From an uncultured Bacilli bacterium (GTDB taxonomy: Bacteria > Bacillota_I > Bacilli_A > RF39 > UBA660): 43,995 nt of DNA. The stretch spans positions 1 through 43,995 of the forward strand of contig CALVJQ010000011.1 in the NCBI GenBank assembly GCA_944332265.1, read 5' to 3'. A program made the translations under genes and the position numbers. This document shows positions 33,545 to 42,152 of this stretch, one piece after another. Numbering within the stretch: the first letter of the stretch is position 1; each line of letters starts with the position of its first letter. The notes beneath the pieces are model-generated. The model ran no database searches. It had not been told where the DNA came from and saw only the letters and a program-made list of their open reading frames with translations.

Positions 33545-34603
33545 GTGATTAAGATAAAGACTAATCGAAGTATGTATATTACATTAATTATTACTTTTTC
33601 ACTATTTTTCTTTGTTTTATTTTTAGTATATTTAATATATTGTTATGCTTATTATGATGAATATCAGGTTAGTCTTTATACAGAAATGTTTAATAAAGGA
33701 AGATATACTTTAGTATATAATAACTTTGATTCTAAAGATAAAATTGATTATGAGGATTATAGTAAAGTAATTAATTTAATGTATGATAAGAATAGTTTAA
33801 AGAATATATATTATTTATATTATAATGAGATAATGACATTAGATGATTTTATAAATATTTATTATTATGGTAGTTCTAAGATTGAAGAAAATGATATTAC
33901 TTTTTTAGAAATAGGTAAAACGAATTTATTAAAGAGAAAGAAAATTAAGTATCAGGAGATAAAAGTTTTAAATAATGAAGGATATCAAAGTAATTTAGGA
34001 ATTAAAGAAAATGTTGTTTTAGAAGTTGAAAATAATAGTAGATTGTATTTAGATGATACGGAAATAGTTTGTAAAGATAATATATGTAATATTGATTATA
34101 TATTTGGAGGATTGCATGAAATAACTTATATTTCTAATAATATTGAGTATTATGGAATAATTAATGTTAATAAAGATAAGCAAGTTATTAAAATTCCTTT
34201 AGTTAATAGTTTAGTTAAAAAAGAGAAGAAGATAGATGAAGAAGTAGTTAAAGTTATTAAAGATAGTGAATTAGAGTATGGAAAATATAAATTAAAGGAA
34301 TGTTATTTAAGTAGTGGATGTCCTTCTAAAAGTAAGAGTTATATAATGCTTAATGAAGATGGAAAAGCTTATTTTTATACGTATATTACTTTAGATCAAG
34401 CTGGTGATTATTATGAAGGGACTTTCTTAATAGAAGGAGAGTTTTTAGTATTAAAATTTGATAGTCATGTTTATACAGTATTTGATTATGATACGAAAGT
34501 TGCAACTGATATAGAAGCAGAATGTGATATAGAGTTTAGATTTAAAATAGAAGATAAACAAACAATAAGAAATAATGATTATTTATTTAAGTATAGTATG
34601 TAG
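33545..34603 (+). CDS. Unknown single-pass membrane protein
   Basis: 352 residues. One N-terminal membrane helix (about 10-34), an Asp/Tyr-rich first outer segment, then beta-rich sequence; cysteines are at ECYLSSGCPSKSK and in CKDNICN, so disulphides are possible. The final third reads like a small beta barrel (YIMLNEDGKAYFYTY, FLVLKFDSHVYTVF). The GTG start follows a weak AAGAAG; an ATG nine codons later is an alternative. It starts 8 bases after the UbiB gene and is probably in the same transcript. I do not recognise the family. Confidence 0.72.
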   Translation: MIKIKTNRSMYITLIITFSLFFFVLFLVYLIYCYAYYDEYQVSLYTEMFNKGRYTLVYNNFDSKDKIDYEDYSKVINLMYDKNSLKNIYYLYYNEIMTLDDFINIYYYGSSKIEENDITFLEIGKTNLLKRKKIKYQEIKVLNNEGYQSNLGIKENVVLEVENNSRLYLDDTEIVCKDNICNIDYIFGGLHEITYISNNIEYYGIINVNKDKQVIKIPLVNSLVKKEKKIDEEVVKVIKDSELEYGKYKLKECYLSSGCPSKSKSYIMLNEDGKAYFYTYITLDQAGDYYEGTFLIEGEFLVLKFDSHVYTVFDYDTKVATDIEAECDIEFRFKIEDKQTIRNNDYLFKYSM

Positions 34604-34626
34604 TAAAACTATATACTTTTTCTTTT
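34589..34626 (+). terminator. Terminator before ruvA
   Basis: An imperfect stem: AAGTATA (34589-34595) with TATACTT (34612-34618), then TAGT with ACTA around an AAA loop, with a 5-base bulge on the left. The TAG stop is in the stem. A T-rich tract follows. Confidence 0.65.
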
Positions 34627-34642
34627 AATAAGTACAAACGTA

Positions 34643-34651
34643 TGCTATACT
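34643..34651 (+). promoter_or_regulatory. Extended -10 promoter of ruvA-HAD-ruvB
   Basis: TGC then TATACT (34646-34651), 21 bases before the ruvA ATG. Confidence 0.5.
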
Positions 34652-34672
34652 TAATCTTGAGGATGTGGGAAA

Positions 34673-35224
34673 ATGTTTAATTATATTAAAGGAATAGTTA
34701 CTTCGTATGGTCCTAATTATATAAGTTTAGAAAATAATGGGGTAGGTTTTTTAATATATGTACCTAATCCATATGTATATCAAGAGAATAAAGAATATAA
34801 AGTATATATATATAATCATATTAGAGAAGAAGAATTTACTTTATATGGTTTTAGAAGTGAACAGGAACGTGATTTATTTTTACGTTTAATTAATGTTAAG
34901 GGAGTAGGCCCTAAATTAGCATTACCTATTTTAGCTAGTCCTGTTGATGGAATATATGATGCTATTGAAAGAGAAAATATTTTATATTTAACTAAATTTC
35001 CTAAGGTTGGAGATAAAGTAGCACGTCAAATTATATTAGACTTGAAAGGTAAGTTAGTACGTAATGATGATTTATTTACTAATGATGGTTTAGATGAATT
35101 AATGGCTGTATTAGATAGTCTTGGTTATAAAAAAGGTGATGTTAAGAAAATATTACCTCAAGTAGATGCTTCATTACCTATTGAACAACAAATAAAAGAT
35201 GCGTTAAAATTATTAATGAGGTAA
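34673..35224 (+). CDS. ruvA: Holliday junction helicase subunit RuvA
   Basis: 183 residues. The N-terminal OB-type domain starts MFNYIKGIVTSYGPNYISLE, the tetramer-forming helix-hairpin-helix regions contain LINVKGVGPKLALPIL and FPKVGDKVARQIILDLKGK, and the C-terminal RuvB-contact domain (about 135-183) is present. It binds four-way junctions as the partner of RuvB, whose gene is two genes on. The ATG follows GAGGATGTGGG. Confidence 0.96.
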   Translation: MFNYIKGIVTSYGPNYISLENNGVGFLIYVPNPYVYQENKEYKVYIYNHIREEEFTLYGFRSEQERDLFLRLINVKGVGPKLALPILASPVDGIYDAIERENILYLTKFPKVGDKVARQIILDLKGKLVRNDDLFTNDGLDELMAVLDSLGYKKGDVKKILPQVDASLPIEQQIKDALKLLMR

Positions 35225-35228
35225 GAAT

Positions 35229-35813
35229 ATGAGGATTGGAATAGATATAGATGATACGATTTCATTAACTAATAAGAAGCTAATTGAAGAAGCTCTTAAA
35301 TATGATAAATTACATGTTCGTGGAAGAGGTTTTAAGAATAAGAATGCTTATTCTTTTATGGAGATGTTTTATTGGACTGTTTTAGATTTAGATGGTTTTA
35401 TGAAAGATGTGCGTAGTGGTAAGTTTTTTACTACCTTAGAACCGGTTGAAGGATCAGTTTTAAATATTAATAAATTATATCAAGAAGGAAATGAAATTAT
35501 TTTTATTACAAGAAGGCAAAATGATTTAAAGACGCGAATGAAAACTAAGAAATGGCTTAAGAATATGGGATTTAAGTATAATAAGTTAGTCTTGGGTGGT
35601 GAGCATAAGGACGAGATATGTAATAAATATCAAATAGATTTTTTTATTGATAATGATTTAAAAAATGTTATTGAAGTATCTAGTGAAGGAATTCCTTGTG
35701 TATTAAAGGGAACTCAATTTAATGATGTAGATAGCGAGTACCGTCGTATTGAATCTTGGGATGATATTTACGATTATATAAAAGAGGTGGAAAAAGATGG
35801 GGAGATTAGTTGA
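35229..35813 (+). CDS. HAD-superfamily phosphatase, nucleotidase-like
   Basis: 194 residues. The HAD motif [11 protein letters not shown] gives the nucleophile D6 and acid/base D8; motif II is in IIFITRR and motif IV in IDFFIDND. This resembles the 5'-nucleotidase NT5C-like group of small HAD enzymes. It lies between ruvA and ruvB and its last 17 bases overlap the ruvB start, an unusual insertion into the ruvAB pair. The ATG follows GAGGTAAG. The substrate is not known. Confidence 0.85.
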   Translation: MRIGIDIDDTISLTNKKLIEEALKYDKLHVRGRGFKNKNAYSFMEMFYWTVLDLDGFMKDVRSGKFFTTLEPVEGSVLNINKLYQEGNEIIFITRRQNDLKTRMKTKKWLKNMGFKYNKLVLGGEHKDEICNKYQIDFFIDNDLKNVIEVSSEGIPCVLKGTQFNDVDSEYRRIESWDDIYDYIKEVEKDGEIS

Positions 35814-36807
35814 TGGTGAGAAAAGAGATGAATTAGATTCTTTTGATCAATCAATACGTCCTTCTTCACTTGAAGAGTATGTGGGACAAACTGATATAAA
35901 AGAGAATTTAAAGGTCTTTATTAAAGCTTGTAAAATGAGAGATGAAGTTTTAGATCATGTTTTACTTTATGGGCCTCCTGGATTAGGTAAAACTACATTA
36001 GCCCATATTATTGCTCATGAGATGGGAACTAATATTAAGACAGCTTCAGGACCTTCAATAGAAAAAAGTGGAGATTTAGCGGCGATTCTTTCACAATTAG
36101 AGCCAGGAGATGTTTTGTTTATTGATGAAATACATCGTATTCCACGCTATATTGAAGAAATTTTATATCCAGCAATGGAAGATTTTGTTTTAGATATTGT
36201 TATTGCTAATGGAGATGGTACTTCGAGAAATTTAAGAATTGATTTACCACCTTTTACTTTAGTTGGAGCAACGACAAGAGCAGGGGATATATCTGCTCCT
36301 TTAAGAGATCGTTTTGGTATTACAGCTAAATTAAATTATTATACAGATGAAGAATTATTTTTGATTGTTAATCGAACAAGTAAGGTTTTAGGCATGCCAA
36401 TTGAGGAAGAAGCTGCTTGGGAATTGGCTCGACGTAGTCGAAAAACACCAAGAATAGCTAATCGTTTATTTAAAAGAGTTCGTGATTTTGCTTTAGTTTT
36501 TGAACAAGATATAATTGATGAAGAAATTACTAAGACATCTTTAAATCGTTTAAAAGTAGATGAAGATGGATTAGATCAAATTGATATTCAATATTTAGAA
36601 GCATTAATTACAAAGTTTAATGGTGGACCTGTTGGGGCTCAAACAGTTGCAACGAGTATTGGAGAAGAGGTTACAACTATTGAAGATGTAGTTGAACCAT
36701 ATCTTTTGCAAGAAGGTTTTGTTAAGAGAACTCCACGTGGGCGTGTAGCAACCGAAAAAGCTTATCTTCATTTAAATATTGAATATGATAATAAAGGGAA
36801 TAAATAA
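35797..36807 (+). CDS. ruvB: Holliday junction branch-migration motor RuvB
   Basis: 336 residues. Walker A GPPGLGKT (59-66), Walker B LFIDEIHR, sensor I GATTRAGD and arginine finger stretch APLRDRFG are present, plus the C-terminal winged helix with [12 protein letters not shown]. It drives branch migration with RuvA. The ATG overlaps the HAD gene, after AAGAGGTGG. A convergent terminator follows. Confidence 0.97.
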   Translation: MGRLVDGEKRDELDSFDQSIRPSSLEEYVGQTDIKENLKVFIKACKMRDEVLDHVLLYGPPGLGKTTLAHIIAHEMGTNIKTASGPSIEKSGDLAAILSQLEPGDVLFIDEIHRIPRYIEEILYPAMEDFVLDIVIANGDGTSRNLRIDLPPFTLVGATTRAGDISAPLRDRFGITAKLNYYTDEELFLIVNRTSKVLGMPIEEEAAWELARRSRKTPRIANRLFKRVRDFALVFEQDIIDEEITKTSLNRLKVDEDGLDQIDIQYLEALITKFNGGPVGAQTVATSIGEEVTTIEDVVEPYLLQEGFVKRTPRGRVATEKAYLHLNIEYDNKGNK

Positions 36808-36833
36808 AAGATCATTTTTGATGATCTTTTTTT
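36806..36833. terminator. Terminator between ruvB and the LysR gene
   Basis: A 10-bp stem AAAAGATCAT/ATGATCTTTT (36806-36815 with 36821-36830), loop TTTTG, then Ts. It starts within the ruvB stop, and the minus-strand gene ends inside it at 36812, so it is shared. Confidence 0.9.
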
Positions 36834-37708
36834 AATATTTCAATTAGTTTATTAGCTCCAAAACTATGAAAGGAGTTTTTAAGAGTTATTAAAGAAAAGT
36901 TAATGCTTGGGATTTCTGGTTTTGTTTTAATAATAAATACTTCTTGATTATTTATTTTATTGATAGCAAATTCTTTGGTTACTAATCCGATTCCTAGACC
37001 GATTTTTACAAAATCTTCTAACAGATTAGCTGAAGCTATTTCTATTTTAGTGGTCATTTCAATATTATTTTTATGGCAAAATTTATCAAAGTTTTCTCTA
37101 GTTGTGGATGGACTTTTGGGGAATAATAGTGGATAGTTGTTTAGATCTTTTAAGGAAATTGGACGATTTTTTAATTCTTGGAAATTGTTGGAAGCGATAA
37201 AACATTGGTGAAGAGTTCCCAGTTGATATACTTCAAGGTCATCGTCTTCTTTTTCAGTTTCTTTAGCAATTAAAAGGTCGATAGTTCCATCTTTTAGCAT
37301 TTGGCGCATTATTTTACTAGGATCAGTAAATACTTGAATAGCAACATTTGGATATGTTTTATGAAATTCATCTAGGTATTTTAGAAGATAGAGACGGCAT
37401 AGGGTTGTACTAATACCAATCTTGATAGTTCCTGATTCGAGTTTTTTTAAGTTGCTAAATTGAAGTTCAGCTGTTTCAAAGTAGTTCATTCCTTGTTTTA
37501 TGTAATTGTAGATTTCGCGACCATTTTCAGTTAAAATAACACCTCTTTTTGTGCGAATGAATAATTCGCCTCCTAGTTGTTCTTCTAGAGTTTTTATTTG
37601 CTTGGTAACTGCTGGTTGACTTATCATTAGTTTTTTACTGGCTTTAGTAATATTACCAATTGTTGCAACTATATAGAAAACACGATATAGCTCAAAGTTA
37701 ACATTCAT
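36812..37708 (-). CDS. LysR-family transcriptional regulator
   Basis: 298 residues. The N-terminal winged helix-turn-helix contains ITKASKKLMISQPAVTKQIK and the linker helix LEEQLGGELFIRTKRGV; a periplasmic-binding-type effector domain follows (about 90-298). The ATG at 37708 is chosen since GAGGTG is seven bases upstream; a further in-frame ATG at 37729 lacks such a site. It is transcribed away from the PHP gene. LysR proteins commonly control their divergent neighbour, here a PHP phosphoesterase, and a dyad lies between them. Confidence 0.94.
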   Translation of the reverse strand: MNVNFELYRVFYIVATIGNITKASKKLMISQPAVTKQIKTLEEQLGGELFIRTKRGVILTENGREIYNYIKQGMNYFETAELQFSNLKKLESGTIKIGISTTLCRLYLLKYLDEFHKTYPNVAIQVFTDPSKIMRQMLKDGTIDLLIAKETEKEDDDLEVYQLGTLHQCFIASNNFQELKNRPISLKDLNNYPLLFPKSPSTTRENFDKFCHKNNIEMTTKIEIASANLLEDFVKIGLGIGLVTKEFAINKINNQEVFIIKTKPEIPSINFSLITLKNSFHSFGANKLIEILKKDHQK

Positions 37709-37727
37709 ATCATAACACCTCGTTATC

Positions 37728-37766
37728 ATAACTATTAAAAATTTGTATTTTTATTATAATAGTTAT
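37728..37766. promoter_or_regulatory. Candidate LysR operator dyad
   Basis: A perfect 10-base inverted repeat ATAACTATTA/TAATAGTTAT (37728-37737 and 37757-37766) with 19 bases between lies in the divergent promoter region. Spacing and place fit a LysR recognition site; the AT-rich background makes a chance dyad possible. Confidence 0.5.
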
Positions 37767-37771
37767 TAGTT

Positions 37772-37777
37772 TATAAT
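37772..37777 (+). promoter_or_regulatory. -10 box of the PHP phosphoesterase gene
   Basis: A perfect TATAAT 24 bases before the ATG at 37802. A -35 box would fall inside the dyad at 37728-37766, consistent with regulator control. Confidence 0.5.
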
Positions 37778-37801
37778 GCAATTATAAAAGGAGTGATTAT
37801 A

Positions 37802-38671
37802 ATGGGTGTTGTTGATTTACATATGCATAGTGTTTATTCTGATGGATCTATGGAACCAAAAGATCTTATTTTGATGGGAAAAGAAAGAGGACTTAAAATA
37901 ATGGCTTTAACTGATCATGATGATATAGAGGGTTCTAAGGAGTTTGTTAAATATAATAATCTTGGAGTTTATTTATATAGTGGAGTTGAATTAACTGCTA
38001 AAGCTAGTAAAGGGCGTATGCATATATTAGGATATAATATTGATTTAGAAAATGAAGAGTTAAATAAGAAATTAAAAGAGATGAAAGAAGCTTCAATATA
38101 TAATTTTTTATTATATGTTGAACTTTTGAGAAAAGATTATGGTTTATTATTACCACAAGATAAAATAGAAGAAATTATTAAGATTAGAGGTAATATCGGT
38201 AGACCTCATTTAGCTCTTTTGTTAATTGAGTTAGGATATTCTAATAGTGTTTCAGAAGCATTTGATCGTTATTTGAAACCTGTTTATGAAAGGGTAAGAA
38301 AAATAAAGAAAGGTTTAACAAAGGAAGAGTGTATTTCTTTAATTAAGGGAGCTTCTGGAATAGTTAGTTTAGCACATCCTGTTACTTTAGAAATGGATTA
38401 TGATGAACTAGAAAAAGAAATTATATATTTAAAAAGTTTAGGTTTAGATTGTATTGAAGTAATTCATACTAATAATGGTAGTAATGAAAGAGAGTTTTAT
38501 CATTATTTAGCTAATAAGTATAATTTATTAGAATCTGGGGGAAGTGATTTTCATGGAATTTCAATTAAGCCTGATGTAGTAATGGGTAGTGGTCGAAACA
38601 ATAATGTTTCAATTAAGAAAAGGACTTTATCTTTAACAAATAATATTAGAAGTCGATATATGGAAAGATAG
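37802..38671 (+). CDS. PHP-domain phosphoesterase
   Basis: 289 residues. Metal-site motifs of the PHP family are all visible: DLHMHSVYSDG (H7, H9), ALTDHDD, a VSLAHP histidine and GGSDFHG near the end. This is the YciV/RNase AM-like group (3'-5' nucleotide or RNA-end phosphoesterases). The ATG follows AAAGGAGTGAT. It is divergent from the LysR gene and separated from the next operon by a terminator. Confidence 0.9.
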   Translation: MGVVDLHMHSVYSDGSMEPKDLILMGKERGLKIMALTDHDDIEGSKEFVKYNNLGVYLYSGVELTAKASKGRMHILGYNIDLENEELNKKLKEMKEASIYNFLLYVELLRKDYGLLLPQDKIEEIIKIRGNIGRPHLALLLIELGYSNSVSEAFDRYLKPVYERVRKIKKGLTKEECISLIKGASGIVSLAHPVTLEMDYDELEKEIIYLKSLGLDCIEVIHTNNGSNEREFYHYLANKYNLLESGGSDFHGISIKPDVVMGSGRNNNVSIKKRTLSLTNNIRSRYMER

Positions 38672-38686
38672 TAATATCTTTTTTTT
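38664..38686 (+). terminator. Terminator of the PHP gene
   Basis: A 7-bp stem AAAGATA/TATCTTT (38664-38670 with 38675-38681), loop GTAA, T-run to 38686; the TAG stop lies at the top of the stem. Confidence 0.85.
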
Positions 38687-38711
38687 ATCTCTTTTCAAAT
38701 ACTTAAAATAA

Positions 38712-38726
38712 TGGTAAAATTATAAT
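38712..38726 (+). promoter_or_regulatory. Promoter of the ireB-ruvX-mltG-trmR operon
   Basis: TGG-TAAAAT (38712-38720) and an adjacent TATAAT (38721-38726) are overlapping -10 candidates, 21-27 bases before the ireB ATG. Confidence 0.55.
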
Positions 38727-38747
38727 GAGCTAGAGAAGGTGTATTAT

Positions 38748-38993
38748 ATGGATGATAAGACAAGTTTGTTTGATGTTAGTTTAGTTAAACGTAAATTAAT
38801 ATCATCAACACTTAAAGAAGTCTTTGAAGCTTTGAAAGAACGTGGTTATAATCCAATTAATCAGATAGTTGGTTATTTGATTAGTGGAGATCCTGGATAT
38901 ATTTCAAATTACAAAGATTCAAGAAGTAAGATGCTTGATTTTGATCGTTCAGAAATAATGGCGATTATTTTGGAAGAATATTTAGGTAAGTAA
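38748..38993 (+). CDS. ireB: IreB-family regulatory phosphoprotein
   Basis: 81 residues, the usual length. The sequence LKEVFEALKERGYNPINQIVGYLISGDPGYISNYKDSR is diagnostic of IreB (DUF965, B. subtilis YrzL). In Enterococcus IreB is phosphorylated by the Ser/Thr kinase IreK and affects cephalosporin resistance. The next genes ruvX, DUF1292 and mltG repeat the B. subtilis order. The ATG at 38748 follows AGAAGGTG. The TAA stop overlaps the ruvX ATG. Confidence 0.94.
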   Translation: MDDKTSLFDVSLVKRKLISSTLKEVFEALKERGYNPINQIVGYLISGDPGYISNYKDSRSKMLDFDRSEIMAIILEEYLGK

Positions 38994-39412
38994 TGAGATG
39001 CTTAGGATTAGATTTAGGGACTAAAACTTTAGGAATTGCAATTTCTGATAAGATGAATATTATTTCTTCTCCTTATTGTGTTTTACATTGGGATGGAGAA
39101 GATTATAATCTTTTATTTAATGAATTAGATAAAATAATTAAGAATAATGAAATTACAGATTTGGTTTTAGGATTACCTAAAAATATGAATAATACACTGG
39201 GTTTTGCAGCAGAAAGAAGTTTAGCTTTTAAAGATGCTTTAGAGAAAAGATATAATTTAGAGGTTAAACTTATTGATGAAAGGCTTTCAACTGTTGAAGC
39301 GACAAATTATTTGTTAGATGCTGATTTAAGCAGAAAGAAAAGAAAAAAAGTGGTTGATGGTGTTGCGGCTAGTATAATACTTGATACCTATTTAAAAAGG
39401 AGAGAAAAGTAA
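38993..39412 (+). CDS. ruvX: YqgF/RuvX-family nuclease
   Basis: 139 residues. The RNase H-like fold has its acidic residues in LGLDLGTKTLGIAISD, in LVLGLPKNMN, in LIDERLSTVEA and in VVDGVAAS. The family acts in 16S rRNA 5'-end maturation and was first named as a Holliday-junction resolvase. The start overlaps the ireB stop as TAATG. The next gene follows after one base. Confidence 0.94.
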   Translation: MRCLGLDLGTKTLGIAISDKMNIISSPYCVLHWDGEDYNLLFNELDKIIKNNEITDLVLGLPKNMNNTLGFAAERSLAFKDALEKRYNLEVKLIDERLSTVEATNYLLDADLSRKKRKKVVDGVAASIILDTYLKRREK

Positions 39413-39413
39413 G

Positions 39414-39704
39414 ATGGAAGAAAAAAAAGGCGTATTTACGATTGTAGATGATAAAGGAGCAGAAATTGAATGTGAAATTTTATTTACATTTGATTCTGAT
39501 GAAACTAAGAAAAGTTATATAGTTTATACTGATAATACTTTGGATGAAGAAGGTAATACGAAAGTTTATGCTTCTGTATATGATCCAACAGGACAAAATC
39601 CTGCATTAATGCCTATTGAATCAGATAAAGAATGGTTAGTTATAGAGAATATATTATCATCTGTTCAACAAAAAATAGATGAAGCAGGAAATAATGCAGC
39701 TTAA
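39414..39704 (+). CDS. DUF1292 protein (YrzB-like)
   Basis: 96 residues. Acidic protein with KKSYIVYTDNTLDEEGNTKVYASVYD, the DUF1292 core. Its place between ruvX and mltG is that of B. subtilis yrzB. A second member is at 10996. The family role is unknown. Its last codons overlap the mltG start, and it follows AAAGGAG. Confidence 0.9.
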   Translation: MEEKKGVFTIVDDKGAEIECEILFTFDSDETKKSYIVYTDNTLDEEGNTKVYASVYDPTGQNPALMPIESDKEWLVIENILSSVQQKIDEAGNNAA

Positions 39705-40752
39705 AATGGGGAAAAAGAAAATATTAATTATAGCAACTGCTATATTTTCTTTTTTTGTCTGTTGTTGTTTAGGAATTCTTATATTTTATAATTATTCTTT
39801 AACTGCGGTTTCTAAAGAGGAAGAAAAAGTTACTTTTGTAGTTGAAAGTGGTTCTTCTTCGGCAGATATAGTTGATTCTTTATATGATAATAGGCTTATT
39901 CGTAATAAATTTGTTGGATATGTTTATTTGAAATTACATGGAAATTATGTTTTACAAGCAGGTGTTTATGATTTAGACAGAAGTATGTCTTTACCAGAAA
40001 TATTAGATTATATGTTTAATGGTAAAGTAGTTAATGATAGTGTTTCTATTACTTTTGTCGAAGGTAAAAGACTAGTTTCTTATGTTAAACAAATAGCAGA
40101 AAATTTTCCTTATACAGAAGAAGAGATTTTGGCTAAATTGAGTGATAAGGAATATTTAAGTAGTTTAATAGAAAAGTATTGGTTCTTGACGGATGAAATA
40201 TTAAATGATAAATTATATTATGCACTTGAGGGATATTTGTATCCTAATACTTATCAATTTGCTAAAGATGCTTCAATTGAGGAGATAATTGATAAACTTT
40301 TAGGGGCAACCGGAAGTGTTTTAAATGAATATCGTGATTTAATTCGGGGAAGTAATTATAGTGTACATGAAGTATTAGCAATGGCTTCAATTATAGAATT
40401 AGAAGCGGTTAATTCTGATGACCGAGCAACTGTTTCTCAAGTTATTCATAAGAGATTGGAACTTGGAATGACTCTTGGAATGGATGTTACAACATATTAT
40501 GCGGTTAAAAAGGATATGAGTGAAGCTTTATTATATAGTGATTTAGAAGTTAATAATCCTTTTAATACAAGAGTTGTAGCCGGTTTACCAGTTGGACCAA
40601 TTTGTAATTCTAGCGTAGAAAGTATTAATGCTGTATTTAAACCTTCTCAGACAAATTTTATTTATTTTTATGCTGATATTAAAACAGGTAAAGTTTATTT
40701 TGCTGAAACACATGAAGAATTTTTAGATTTAGTTAAGCAATATGGAAGTTAG
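39694..40752 (+). CDS. mltG: Endolytic murein transglycosylase MltG
   Basis: 352 residues. An N-terminal membrane helix (about 9-31), a LysM-like segment (about 45-105), then the YceG/MltG domain: GYLYPNTYQF, catalytic E235 in ASIIELEA, and NPFNTRVVAGLPVGPI. It cuts nascent glycan strands and sets their length. Start at 39694 follows AGCAGGAAAT and overlaps the DUF1292 gene; ATGs at 39679 and 39706 are possible. It stands in the position of B. subtilis yrrL. Confidence 0.93.
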   Translation: MQLKMGKKKILIIATAIFSFFVCCCLGILIFYNYSLTAVSKEEEKVTFVVESGSSSADIVDSLYDNRLIRNKFVGYVYLKLHGNYVLQAGVYDLDRSMSLPEILDYMFNGKVVNDSVSITFVEGKRLVSYVKQIAENFPYTEEEILAKLSDKEYLSSLIEKYWFLTDEILNDKLYYALEGYLYPNTYQFAKDASIEEIIDKLLGATGSVLNEYRDLIRGSNYSVHEVLAMASIIELEAVNSDDRATVSQVIHKRLELGMTLGMDVTTYYAVKKDMSEALLYSDLEVNNPFNTRVVAGLPVGPICNSSVESINAVFKPSQTNFIYFYADIKTGKVYFAETHEEFLDLVKQYGS

Positions 40753-40766
40753 ATTTAGGTGATTTG

Positions 40767-41360
40767 ATGAAAGAAAAAATTATGGAAATGGAGCAATATG
40801 CTAAAGATTATAATGTTCCGATTATTGAAAAAGATTCAATAGCTTTTATTATGAAATTTATTAAGGCTAATGATGTAAAGGATGTATTGGAAATAGGAAG
40901 TGCTATTGGATATTCTGCTATTTTAATGGCTTCAGTTAAAGAAGATGTTAAAGTTACAACAATAGAAAGAGACGAGACAAGATACATGGAGTGTCTTAAA
41001 AATGTAAAAAATTGTGGCCTACAAAATAAGATAAATGTAGTTTATCAAGATGCTTTGGAAGTTAATTTAACTGGTGTGGCGTATGATTTGATTTTTATTG
41101 ATGCAGCTAAAGGACAATATACTAAGTTTTTTGAAAAGTATAAATATTTCTTAAAACCAGGGGGAGTAATTATTACAGATAATTTAAAATTTCATGGTCA
41201 TGTTGGTAATCGTAATAATATTGCTAGTCGTAATTTAAAACAATTAGTTGGTAAAATTGAAAATTATATTGATTTTTTAAAGAATAATGATGAATTCGAA
41301 ACAAAATTTTATGATGTTGGAGACGGCTTATCTGTAAGCATACGTAAAAATGATATCTAA
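40767..41360 (+). CDS. trmR: tRNA 5-hydroxyuridine methyltransferase TrmR-like
   Basis: 197 residues. Class I SAM-dependent methyltransferase of the COG4122 O-methyltransferase group: VLEIGSAIGYSAI (E42, G44) binds SAM and DLIFIDAAKGQY follows. It sits where B. subtilis has yrrM (trmR), which makes 5-methoxyuridine at tRNA position 34 from 5-hydroxyuridine; the two U32 genes next to it match yrrN and yrrO, needed for the hydroxyuridine. Function is inferred by family and order. ATG 40767 follows AGGTGAT. Confidence 0.88.
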   Translation: MKEKIMEMEQYAKDYNVPIIEKDSIAFIMKFIKANDVKDVLEIGSAIGYSAILMASVKEDVKVTTIERDETRYMECLKNVKNCGLQNKINVVYQDALEVNLTGVAYDLIFIDAAKGQYTKFFEKYKYFLKPGGVIITDNLKFHGHVGNRNNIASRNLKQLVGKIENYIDFLKNNDEFETKFYDVGDGLSVSIRKNDI

Positions 41361-42150
41361 GATATTAATATATGTATCAGCAATAGAAAATATTGATGAT
41401 TATAGAAAAGCAGGTGTTTCTGCTTTTCTTTTTGGTTTAGATGGGTATTGTGTAGGATATAATACATATTCTTTAGATACAATAAAAAAAGTTAATGTTT
41501 CGAATAAATATATATTATTAAATCGTGTAATTGACTGCAAAGATATTGATAAATTAAAAAATGTTTTGACTCAATTGGATGGGATAAAAGGAATTGTCTT
41601 TGAAGATATTGGAGTTTATGAAGTAGTAAAGAAGATGAATTTAGGATTAGAATTGATTTTATTTCAAAATCATTTTGCAACGAATAAAGATTCGGTGTCT
41701 TTTTGGTTAGAACGTGTAGATAGTGTCTTTTTAAGTAATGAAATAACATATGAAGAATTAAAGAAGATAGTTGATAGTGTTTCTAAAAAGGTTTGTGTTC
41801 ATTTATATGGGTATAATCAAGTTATGTATAGCCGTCGTTTATTACTTACTAATTGGTCTTTAGAATTTAATATACCTTATAAGGATAAAAATATTATTGA
41901 AGATAAAGGGACACATATTAAATTTAGAGTAATGGAAAATGAATATGGCACGGTTATGTATTCTGAGAATATTTTTAATGGAGTTAAGTATTTAAAAGAT
42001 TTAGATGTTCTTTATTATTATGTTAATACGATGTTAATTGATCATGAGAAAATAATGAAATTTTTAAATGGTTTAAATGATTCTTTGAGTGAAGGTGAAG
42101 ATATCGGTTTTTTAGAAAAAGAAACGATATATAAACTTAAGGAGAGATAA
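41350..42150 (+). CDS. Divergent U32-family protein (YrrN-like)
   Basis: 266 residues. The stretch VCVHLYGYNQVMYSRRLLLTNW aligns with the U32 pattern VHGAxCxSxSGRCxLSNY, but the conserved cysteines are replaced. The TIM-barrel part is recognisable only by order of strands. By position it corresponds to B. subtilis yrrN, which with yrrO is involved in tRNA U34 hydroxylation. It may be a partner subunit to the intact U32 protein that follows. The start overlaps trmR by 11 bases. Confidence 0.78.
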   Translation: MISKILIYVSAIENIDDYRKAGVSAFLFGLDGYCVGYNTYSLDTIKKVNVSNKYILLNRVIDCKDIDKLKNVLTQLDGIKGIVFEDIGVYEVVKKMNLGLELILFQNHFATNKDSVSFWLERVDSVFLSNEITYEELKKIVDSVSKKVCVHLYGYNQVMYSRRLLLTNWSLEFNIPYKDKNIIEDKGTHIKFRVMENEYGTVMYSENIFNGVKYLKDLDVLYYYVNTMLIDHEKIMKFLNGLNDSLSEGEDIGFLEKETIYKLKER

Positions 42151-42152
42151 TT

